The notes under the pieces: generated by a model
Seen by the model: only the letters and a program-made list of their open reading frames with translations
Database searches by the model: none
Told to the model about the DNA's origin: nothing
Program-made: the position numbers and the translations under genes
Shown here: piece after piece, positions 1 to 12,000 of the stretch
Layout: the number at the start of each line of letters is the position of its first letter
Numbering within the stretch: the stretch's first letter is position 1
Source of the DNA: Panopea generosa
Lineage: Eukaryota > Mollusca > Bivalvia > Adapedonta > Hiatellidae
NCBI GenBank assembly: GCA_029582155.1
Contig: CM055895.1
Location: 11,106,270-11,170,269, forward strand
Reading direction: 5' to 3'
DNA: 64,000 nt

Positions 1-14
1 TGTTATAATTTCAG

Positions 15-91
15 AAAGCTGTCCTTGACGGTGCCAAGAATGATAGCGAGGTTAATGGAACAGCATCCTTCACCGGAGATGGTTATACAAG
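15..91 (+). CDS. MFSD11: MFSD11 exon 1 (of those in the window)
   Basis: The acceptor TTTCAG ends at 14; the donor is AAG|GTATAT. It encodes 25 residues plus two bases (phase 2), ending FTGDGYT-S, the loop before transmembrane helix 2 (vertebrate equivalent HGSGYTS). The last 23 bases of this exon plus the start of the intron form the 61-bp repeat unit that follows. Residue numbering in the other exon entries starts here. Confidence 0.88.
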
Positions 92-3000
92 GTATATAAC
101 CAGTAAAAACTGTTAGTATATAAGAATCATTCACTGAAGATGGTAATACAAGGTATGTAACCGGTCAAAACTGTTAGATTATAAGAATCATTCACCGGAG
201 ATGATTATACAAGGTATGTAACCAGTCAAAACTGTCAGATTATAAGAATCATTCACCGGAGATGATTATACAAGGTATGTAACCAGTCAAAACTGTAAGT
301 ATATAAGAATCATTCACTGAAGATGGTAATACAAGGTATGTAACCGGTCAAAACTGTTAGATTATAAGGATCATTCACCGGAGATGATTATACAAGGTAT
401 GTAACCAGTCAAAACTGTCAGATTATAAGAATCATTCACCGGAGATGGTTATACACGGTATGTAACCAGTCAAAACTGTCAGATTATAAGAATCATTCAC
501 CGGAGATGGTTATACAAGGTATGTAACCAGTCAAAACTGTCAGATTATAAGAATCATTCACCGGAGATGGTTATACGAGGTATGTAACCAGTCAAAACTG
601 TCAGATTATAAGAATCATTCACCGGAGATGATTATACAAGGTATGTAACCAGTCAAAACTGTAAGTATATAAGAATCATTCACTGAAGATGGTAATACAA
701 GGTATGTAACAGGTCAAAACTGTTAGATTATAAGAATCATTCACCGGAGATGATTATACAAGGTATGTAACCAGTCAAAACTGTCAGATTATAAGAATCA
801 TTCACCGGAGATGGTTATACAAGGTATGTAACCAGTCAAAACTGTCAGATTATAAGAATCATTCACCGGAGATGATTATACAAGGTATGTAACCGGTCAA
901 AACTGTAAGTATATAAGAATCATTCACCGGAGATGGTTATACAACGTATATAACTGGTTAAAACTGTCAGATTATAAGAATCGTTCACTGGAGATGGTTA
1001 TACAAGGTATGTTACCGGTAAAAACTGTCAGATTATAAGAATCATTCACTGGAGATGGTTATACAAGGTATGTAAATGGTTAAAACTGTCAGATTATATG
1101 AATCATTCACTGGAAATGGTTATACAAGGTATGTTACCGGTAAAAACTGTCAGATTATAAGAATCATTCACTGGAGATTGTTATACAAGGTATGTAACCG
1201 GTTAAAACTGTCAGATTATAAGCATCATTCACTGGAGATGGTTATACAAGGTATGTAACCGGTTAAAAATATCAGGTTATAAGCATCATTCACTGGAGAT
1301 GGTTATACAAGGTATGTAACCGGTTAAAACTGTCAGGTTATAAGCATCATTCACTGGAGATGGTTATACAAGGTATGTAACTGGTCAAAACTGTCAGGTT
1401 ATAAGCATCATTCACTGGAGATGGTTATACAAGGTATGTAACCAGTCAAAACTGTCAGATTATTAGAATCATTCACCGGAAATTGTTATACAAGGTATAT
1501 AACCAGTCAAAACTGCCAGATTATAAGAATCATTCATTGGATATGGTTATACAAGGTATGTAACCGGTTAAAACTGTCAGGTTATAAGCATCATTCACTG
1601 GAGATGGTTATACAAGGTATGTAACTGGTCAAAACTGTCAGGTTATAAGCATCATTCACTGGAGATGGTTATACAAGGTATGTAACCAGTCAAAACTGTC
1701 AGGTTATAAGCATCATTCACTGGAGATGGTTATACAAGGTATGTAACCGGTCAAAACTGTCAGGTTATAAGCATCATTCACTGGAGATGGTTATACAAGG
1801 TATGTAACCAGTCAAAACTGCCAGATTATAATTTCGTTCACAGGAGATTGTTATACAAGGTTTGTTACCAGTCAAAACTGCCAGATTATAAGTTCATTCA
1901 CAGGAGATTGTTATACAAGGTATGTAACCAGTCAAAACTGTTAGATTATAAGAATCATTCACAGGAGATTGTTATACAAGGTATGTAACCAGTCAAAACT
2001 GTTAGATTATAAGAATCATTCACAGGAGATGGTTATACAAGGTATGTAACCAGTCAAAACTGTCAGATTATAAGAATCATTCATCGGAGATGGATATACA
2101 AGGTATGTAACCAGTCAAAACTGTCAGATTATAAGAATCATTCATCGGAGATGGACATACAAGGTATGTAACCGGTCAAATCTGTCAGATTATAAGAATC
2201 ATTCACTGGAGATGGTTATACAAGGTATGTAACAGGTCAAAACTGTCAGATTATAAGAATCATTCACAGGAGATTGTTATACAAGGTATGTAACCAGTCA
2301 AAACTGTCAGATTATAAGAATCATTCATCGGAGATGGATATACAAGGTATGTAACAGGTCAAAACTGTCAGATTATAAGAATCATTCATCGGAGATGGAC
2401 ATACAAGGTATGTAACAGGTCAAAACTGTCAGATTATAAGAATCATTCATCGGAGATGAACATACAAGGTATGTAACAGGTCAAAACTGTCAGATTATAA
2501 GAATCATTCACTGGAGATGGACATACAAGGTATGTAACAGGTCAAAACTGTCAGATTATAAGAATCATTCATCGGAGATGGATATATACAAGGTATGTAA
2601 CAGGTCAAAACTGTCAGATTATAAGAATCATTCATCGGAGATGGACATACAAGGTATGCCTATGATTGTGAACTTCTGATTTGTCATCATTTCCATATGT
2701 AAACTCCTGATTTTTCTTGTGTATTTACAGTTTGAGTATCATCTATATAGTGTTTTCTGTATCCAACTGGTTGGCACCATCCATCATTGTGTTGATTGGA
2801 CCAAAGTACTCCATGTTTAGTGGCTCACTTTTATACTTGTAAGTCTGGCAATTAATTTTGTTGTAATCAGCCTGTCTGTCAATATGTTACCTTTCTTCGA
2901 AGTATTTAAACTGTGTTACAAAATAACCACTAGGGTAGAATACAAATATATCAAAAGTAAAATTTACAATTTAATTTTTTGACATGAATAAATTTTTGAG

Positions 3001-6000
3001 TATACAATTATACAATTTATACAATTTAATAAAATTTGCTCAACAATATAAAAAAAATACTGGTTTAAAAATGTGTTAAGCTGTAATTCCTCAAATTACT
3101 TAACATTTGTCCACTTAAATTGCACTTAGTGTAACAGTTTCATATTTAATACATGAAAAAGTGTTTTAGATTGATTTTTTTTTTTACATTTATTATACAC
3201 TGTAATGTTCTTATGATATGGGTATCTAAGATTGCAATGGGAGAGTGCTCCTATGATATTGTCATCTAAGATTGAAATAGGAGAGTGTTCCTATGATAGG
3301 AGTATCTAAGATTGCAATGTTAGAGTGCTCCTATGATATTGGTATCTAAGATTGCAATGGGAGAGTGTTCCTATGATATGGGTATCTAAGATTGCAATGT
3401 TAGAGTGCTCCTATGATATGTGTATCTAAGATTGTTATGGGAATGTGTTCCTATGATAGGAGTATCTAAGATTGCTATGGGAGAGTGTTCCTATGATATT
3501 GGTATCTAAGATTGCAATGGGAGAGTGTTCCTATGATATTGGTATCTAAGACTGCAATGTTAGAGTGCTCCTATGATATGTGTATCTAAGATTAATATGG
3601 GAATGTGTTCCTATGATATGGGTATCTAAGATTGCAATGGGAGAGTGTTCCTATGATATTGGTATCTAAGATTGCAATGTTAGAGTGTTCCTATGATATT
3701 GGTATTTAGATTGCAATGGGAGAGTGTTCCTATGATATTGGTATCTAAGATTGCAATGGGAGAGTGTTCCTATGATATGGGTATCTAAGATTGCAATGGG
3801 AGAGTGTTCCTATGATATTGGTATCTAAGATTACAATGGGAGAGTGCTCCTATGATATTGGTATCTAAGATTGCAATGTTAGAGTGTTCCTATGATATGT
3901 GTATCTAAGATTGTTATGGGAATGTGTTCCTATGATAGGCGTATCTAAGATTGCTATAGGAGAGTGTTCCTATGATATTGGTATCTAAGATTGCAATGTT
4001 ATAATGTTCCTATGGTATTGGTATCTAGATTGCAATGGGAGAGTGTTCCTATGATATTGGTATCTAAGATTGCAATGGGAGAGTGCTCCTATGATATAGG
4101 TATCTAAGATTGCAATGTTAGAGTGTTCCTATGATATGTGTATCTAAGATTGTTATAAGAATGTGTTCCTATGATAGGAGTATCTAAGATTGCTATGGGA
4201 GTGTGTTCCTATGATATTGGTATCTTAGAGTGCTCCTATGATATGTGTATCTCAGATTGCTATGAGAGAGTGTTCCTATGATATTGGTATCTAAGATTGC
4301 AATAGGAGTGTGTTCCTATCCTATTGGTATATTAGATATCTATGGAAAAGTGTTCCTATAATATGGGTATCTAAGATTGCAATGGGAGATTATTCCTATG
4401 ATATTGGTATTTAAAATTGTAATGGGAGAGTGTTCTTATGATATTGGTATCTAAGATTGCAATGTTAGAGTGCTCCTATGATATTTGTATCTAAGATTGT
4501 TATGGGAATGTGTTCCTATGATAGGAGTATCTAAGATTGCTGTGGGAGAGTGTTCCTATGATATTGGTATCTAAGATTGCAATGGGAGAGTGTTCCTATG
4601 ATATTGGTATCTAAGATTGCAATGTTAGAGTGCTCCTATGATATGTGTATCTAAGATTGTTATGGGAATGTGTTCCTATGATAGGAGTATCTAAGATTGC
4701 TATGGGAGAGTGTTCCTATGATATTGGTATCTAAGATTGCAATGTGAGAGTGCTCCTATGATATTGGTATCTAAGATTGCAATGTTAGAGTGCTCCTATG
4801 ATATTAATATCTAAGATTGCTATGGGACAGTGTTCCTATGATATTGGGATCTAAGATTGCAATGTTAGAGTGTTCCTATGATATTGGTATTTAGATTGCA
4901 ATGGGAGAGTGTTCCTATGATATGGGTATCTAAGATTGCAATGGGAGAGTGTTCCTATGATATTGGTATCTAAGATTGCAATGGGAGAGTGCTCCTATGA
5001 TATGGGTATCTAAGATTGCAATGTTAGAGTGTTCCTATGATATGTGTATCTAAGATTGTTATGGGAATGTGTTCCTATGATATTGGTATCTAAGATTGCT
5101 ATGGGAGAGTGTTCCTATGATATTGGTATGTAAGATTGCAATGTTATAGTGTTCCTATGATATTGGTATCTAGATTGCAATGGGAGAGTGTTCCTATGAT
5201 ATTGGTATCTAAGATTGCAATGGAGGAGTGCTCCTATGATATGGGTATTTAAGATTGCAATGTTAGAGTGTTCCTATGATATGTGTATCTAAGATTGTTA
5301 TAAGAATGTGTTCCTATGATAGGAGTATCTAAGATTGCTATGGGAGTGTGTTCCTATGATATTGGTATCTTAGAGTGCTCCTATGATATGTGTATCTCAG
5401 ATTGCTATGAGAGAGTGTTCCTATGATATTGGTATCTAAGATTGCAATAGGAGTGTGTTCCTATCCTATTGGTATCTTAGATATCTATGGAAAAGTGTTC
5501 CTATGATATGGGTATCTAAGATTGCAATGGGAGATTATTCCTATGATATTGGTATCTAAGATTGTAATGGGAGAGTGTTCCTATGATATTGGTATCTAAG
5601 ATTGCAATGTTAGAGTGCTCCTATGATATTTGTATCTTAGATTGTTATGGGAATGTGTTCTTATGATAGGAGTATCTAAGATTGCTATGGGAGTGTGTTC
5701 CTATGATATTGGTATCTAAGATTGCAATAGGAGTGTGTTCCTATGCTATTGGTATCTTAGATATCTATGGGAAAGTGTTCCTATGATATATGTATCTAAG
5801 ATTGCAATGGGAGAGTGTTCCTATGATAGGAGAATCTAAGATTGCAATGGGAGAGTGTTCCTATGATATGGGTGTCTAAGATTGCAATGGGAGAGTGTTC
5901 CTATGATATGTGTATCTAAGATTGCAATGTGAGAGTGTTCCTATGATAGGAGTATCAAAGATTGCTATGGGAGAGTGTTCCTATGATAGGAGTATCTAAG

Positions 6001-9000
6001 ATTGCTATGGGAGAGTGTTCCTATGATAGGAGTATCTGGGAGAGTGTTCCTATGATAAGAGTATCTAAGATTGTTATGAGAGAGTGTTCCTATATTAGGA
6101 GTATCTAAGATTGTTATGAGAGATTGTTCCTATGTTAGGAGTATCTAAGATTGTTATGGGAGAGTGTTCCTATGATAGGAGTATCTAAGATTGTTATGGG
6201 TGAGTGTTATTATGATAGGAGTATCTAAGATTGCTATTGGAGAGTGTTCCTATGATAGGAGTAGCTAAGATTGTTATGGGAGAGTGTTCCTATGTTAGGA
6301 GTATCTAAGATTGTTATGGGAGAGTGTTCCTATGATAGGAGTATCTAAGATTGCTATTGGAGAGTGTTCCTTTGATAGGAGTATCTAAGATTGCATTGGG
6401 AGAGTGTTCCTATGATAGAAGTATCTAAGATTGCAATGGGTGAGTGTTCCTATCATAGGAGTATCTAAGATTGTAATGGGAGAGTGTTTCTATGATAGGA
6501 GTATCTAAGATTGCTATGTGAGAGTGTTCCTATGATAGGAGTATCTAAGATTGCTATGCAAGAGTGTTCCTATGATAGGAGTTTCTAAGATTGCTATGCG
6601 AGAGTGTTCCTATGATATTAGTATCTAAGATTGCAATGGGAAAGTGCTCCTATGATAGGAGTATCTAAGATTATTATAGGAGAGTGTTCCTATGATATTG
6701 GTATCTAAGATTGCAATGGGAGAGTGTTCCAATGATACGGTTATCTAAGATTGCAATGGGAGTGTGTTCCTATGATACGGTTATCTAAGATTGCAAAAGG
6801 TGTGTTCCTATGATACGGTTATATAAGATTGCAATTGAAATTACACAATAATGGAAGCTATTTATATTGATGTTTTTCTATGATGCACATCATATTGCAT
6901 AGCTGAAAAGTCCATAATTGTTTTATCATATTAACTAAATAAATGAATTCTGAACCTAGGAAATGAAAAACGTCACCAAGTTAAGATTATACATTTTATG
7001 TCACACTAGTTAAATAAAAAAATAAAATAAATTTAATTTAAAAAAACTTCCCCAGATGGGATCTGAACCATGGCGGGAAAAAACAAAATCTTACATGAGT
7101 TCTTAACCACACAGACACATCTTGATAAAAGTTTGTTATATTTATATTATGTAAACTGATAATTCAATTGTTTCTCTTGTTAATAATGGCGAAATATATT
7201 AACTGACTGAACAGTTGCCTTTTTGTTGTATCGGCATCTTTATTATCGATAATTTTGCTGAAATCGGACAGGAAACTCTTGTTGACAGCCTTTTGAAAAT
7301 AATGCCGCATTCGAAATATCTCAATTTTCACCGTTGCATCCGGCTAACACATGGAATTCCCACCAGCAATTTTTAGTAACATTGGTTACATTGGTATATT
7401 CTAATTTTATTCACAGTTTTGTTAAACCTAAAGTAAAAATTGTTAAATATCATACAGTATTTTGTTCAATGAGGGACCAGTCTGGCCAAGCAGAATTCAT
7501 CTCTTCATAGATCATAAAATGCACACCCATTGTCTTGATTTGAATAAAATGTCCTCATGTATCATTGTGCTGTGAAATACTATTATATTTTTTAGCTCAA
7601 CTATTCAAAGAGTAGGTGGGCTATTGTACTTGCCCTAGCATTGTTTTTTCAGGTCAAGTATTTTATCAGATAAGTTATCTGTACAATCACCCATTGGATA
7701 TGAATGAAACTTCACATGTGTTCAGCATCATCAATGAACACCCATAGACAATAACCATAACTCTGGGTTGCATTTTGGCAGAATTATGGCTATTTTGGAC
7801 TTAGAAATTTGGTTAAAGTTTTTGAGCAGGTACATATTTCATCAACTAATTATTTGATATGAATGAAACTTCACATGTGTGTTCAGCATCATCTAGCAAA
7901 CACGTAGAGACCAGAACCATTTCTCTTGATTGCCCTTTGACAGAATTATTGCCCTTTTAGACTATGAAAATTTGATCAGAGTTTTATAGCCACTTAAAGT
8001 TTTTGAACAGGTGCATATTTCATCAACCTATGATTGGACATTAATGAAACTTCACATGTATTTCCGCATTGTATAGAAAACTCGTAGAGACCAGAAACAT
8101 AACTCTTGATTACATTTTGACAGAATTATTGTCTCTTTAGATTTAAATTTTGTTAGTTTCATTTTAGCAGGTTGTAGTACAAGTACATGGCCTTAAACTT
8201 AGATTTTTACAAATAAGGTCAGTTTGTGATCCTCACTCAAATTTGTTCAAAACCGTTACCCTAGGGGAAAAATTGGCCTGCCCTAAGGGGTTAAAATTTT
8301 AGACAGTGTTATATAGGGAAAACTTGAATAATATCTTTTTACTAAAATTGAAGTTTCTCATTTATTTTTTTCTTTTAAAAAGTTTAATTTTCATTTTAAA
8401 TTTGATTTTGTTAAAATAAATTCTCATAAAAGATGATTTTTTCATGAAAGGGTATCTGTCTGTGATAAATTGTGCATGCTGGTACATGATTATTTCAATT
8501 ATAGATCCATTTTCATAAACTAGTACCAATATATAGTTCTATAATGTGAAGTTAGAACATAATATATTGTATATATAAACATTGAAACAACTTAAAATGT
8601 GAAAGGGTATCCAGGTGTGATAATTGTGCAAGCTAGTACAAGATTATTTCAACTATATATCCATTTTTATAACCTAGTACTAATATATTGCCCTATGAAG
8701 TGTATATATTGTTCAAAGTAAAAAACAGAAAACAACTTAAAATGTGAAAGAATATCCAGCATTGATTAACTGTAACCGGGCCCGATTAGCTCAGTCGGTC
8801 TGACTATCAATCCAGGGGTCATGAGTTCGAATCCCCCGCCCGGCAACAGTCTCCGTGATGATTGATAAACGACATTGTGTCTCATTATCATTCGTCTCTT
8901 ACCACTGATTCAAGTGGGAAAGTTATCAGTTACTTGCGGAGATGGGGTACTGGTTAATCAGGAAACAGTGGTTAGATTAACTGATCATCTGTTAGCCCTC

Positions 9001-12000
9001 GATGGCATAAAAATGAAATTAAATATTCAATCAATCAATGATAAACTGTATGTGATGGTATAAGTCTATAAATACATTTACAAGAACTTGCATATTACAA
9101 TATGATTAGGAGGTTGTACTTTATAATGTAAAATATTGATAAACTACTTTTGAAAAAAAAGATCATCTCAACTATAGCTTACACTATTTCTAAACTCATG
9201 CTGGAATTCTTTCAGGTAATGTTTAATTAGTATTTCTTGATATGGTTATTGTAAGTACATGGTGTGCCTTAATTTAGGTATTGGCACGCTTATAGGGTTA
9301 ATTGTCAGCAATGGTTAATGAATTTATGAAGCAATTTTAAAGTAACAGATGTAACTTAAATAATATTAAGGCAATATAAGTTATCCATTCAATGAAAATA
9401 AATATTGTTGTTGAATTATTTTGCTAATTTAACAGACAAGCAATAATTTTAGCTTAATTTTACCACCCCTGATTGTTTATATTAATTGTCTTATTTCCTG
9501 ATATTCATTATGCACTGTATATTTATTTTCTGAAATAGTTGTTGTTTTAGAACAGCATTGAAATAGTTGAGCACACTGTCCCTCCGACAGCTTTTTTTTA
9601 TATAGACGGGGCTTTATTAAACAAGCCAATCCTGATTAGCTCAGTCATAAGCACGTCTGACTGTCAATCCAGGGGTCCTGTGTTTGGATCCACGCTCGGC
9701 CACAATCTCCATGATGTTTGATATAAGACATTGCATCTCATTATCATTTGTTTCTCACCACTGATTCAAGTGGGAAAGTAATCAATTACTTGCTGAGATT
9801 GGGTGTGCTCAAGTACTGGTTAACCTTCCAGGATCCCAGGAAATAGTGGTTAGGTTAACTGATCATATGTTAGCCCTCAATGGCATAAAAATGATGTTAA
9901 ATATTCAATCAATCAATCAATCAGTCAATTGTTATACAAGAAAATACCACTATGCATGTAATATAATTCCACTATGTTTTCTATGATGCTGTGATATAAT
10001 CTTGAAATTCGTACATTGTATCTTATATATTCTGTATATTTCAGTTTGTTATCTGTGATGCTGTTATATAAACTTGAAACTTGTACAATGTATCTTATGT
10101 ATTTTGTATATTTCAGTTTGTTTTCTGTTATGCTGTGATATAAACTCAAAACTCGTACCATGTATCTTATATATTCTGTATATTTCAGTTTGTTCATTTT
10201 GTCTTTCTTGAAACCTATGACCTGGACTCTGTACACAGTCTCCGTTCTAGTAGGATTTGGTGCTGCCAGTAAGTCCCTATAGTACTCTATTGGTGTATTC
10301 TACAAACATGTCATTGTAAATTATTGGGGATATTGTCATAAAAATATTATCCTGAAACTTTACAAACGAACAAGGACAATCCTGACAGAAGTATTATGCG
10401 CTGTATAACCATACTACCTTGAACAAGTATTTTTATCTGGGCACGTTGGGTAATTTATGTTGGAGTTGGCCCTTGAATTGTCAAAAATTGCATTATTTGA
10501 AGTTAAGTGTGCTCTGGCACCTGCAGTTTTCATTTGATACCAAACTTACACAGTTGTTATATATTTATAATATTTCTTCAACTTACTGACATTTGAATGG
10601 CCTTCTTTGGCATTATTTTTTCTGCCATAGGTGAGCGTTTTAGAGCTTATGTGGCTCTCTTGCATTATCATCTGATTTATTTGTTGTATTTCTTTCCCCA
10701 GACATTATTACCTTTTTTATCATCTGATTGATTTTTGTTATATTTATTTCACCAGACTTTATTACTTTTTTATCATCTAATTTATTTGTTGTATTTATTT
10801 CACCAGATATTTTTACCTTTTTATCATCTAATTTATTTGTTGTATTTATTTCACCAGATATTAATACCTTTTTATCATCTGATTGATTTGTTATATTTAT
10901 TTCACCAGATATTAATACCTTATTATCATCTGATTGATTAGTTGTATTTATTTCACCAGATATTATTACCTTTTTAATCATCTGATTGATTTGTTGTTTT
11001 TATTTCACCAGACATTATTAACTTTTAAGCTCACTGGGACGAAGTCCAAGGAGAGCTATTGTCATGACCTCGGCGGCGTCGTCAGCTTTGTCGACGTCGT
11101 CATCGGCATCATCGGCTTCGTATGTAGACACCCAGGTTAAACTTTTGTGTTTAAGTTTAAGATATCTATGCAACCACTCATTGGATGTGAATGAAACTTT
11201 GCATGAGTGTTCCCCATCATCAATGGAACACACAGAGACAAGAACCATAACTCTGGATTGCATTTTGCCACAGTTATGGCCGTTTTTGGACTTAGACACC
11301 CAGAGGTGAGCTTTGTTGGTCATTTGACAACTCTTGTTTATCATCTGATTGATTTGTTGGTTTTATTTCACCAGACATTATAACCTTTTTATCATCTGAT
11401 TGATTTGTTGTAATTATTTCACCAAGTATTATTATCTGTTTAGCTCGCCGGGATGTATGTCCAAGGAGAGCTATTGCCATAACCCGGCAGTGTCAGTGTC
11501 GGCGGCGTTTGTAGATACCCAGGTTAAACTTTTGCGTTTAAGTTTCAGATATCTATGCAACCACTTGTTTGATATGAATGAAACTTTGCATGTGTGTTCA
11601 ACATCAACTATGAAACACACAGAGACAAGAACCATAACTCTGGATTGCATTTTGGCAGAGTTATGGCCCTTTTTGGACTTAGATATCCAGGTTAAACTTT
11701 TGTGATTAGTTGAGTTTAAGTTTCAGATATCTATGCAACCACTCATTGGATATGAATGAAACTTCACATGTGTATGTAACATCATCAATGGACCACACAA
11801 AGACAAGAACCATAACTGTGGATTGCATTTTTGCAGAGTTATGGCCCTTTTTTGAAATATACACCCAGGTTAAACTTTTGTGTTTAAGTTTAAGATATCT
11901 TTGCAACCACTCATTGGATATGAATGAAACTTCGCATTTTTGTTCACCATCATCAATGGAAAACACAGAGACAAGAACCATAACTCTGGATTGCATTTTG

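Noticed and set aside
92..6835. Direct-repeat arrays considered as CRISPR
   Set aside because: Units are contiguous with no unique spacers, and the context is a eukaryotic intron.
8777..9040. A functional tRNA gene at the SINE head
   Set aside because: Box A and B are recognisable, but the cloverleaf is incomplete and followed by a conserved SINE body and tail; the same holds for the other SINE copies.
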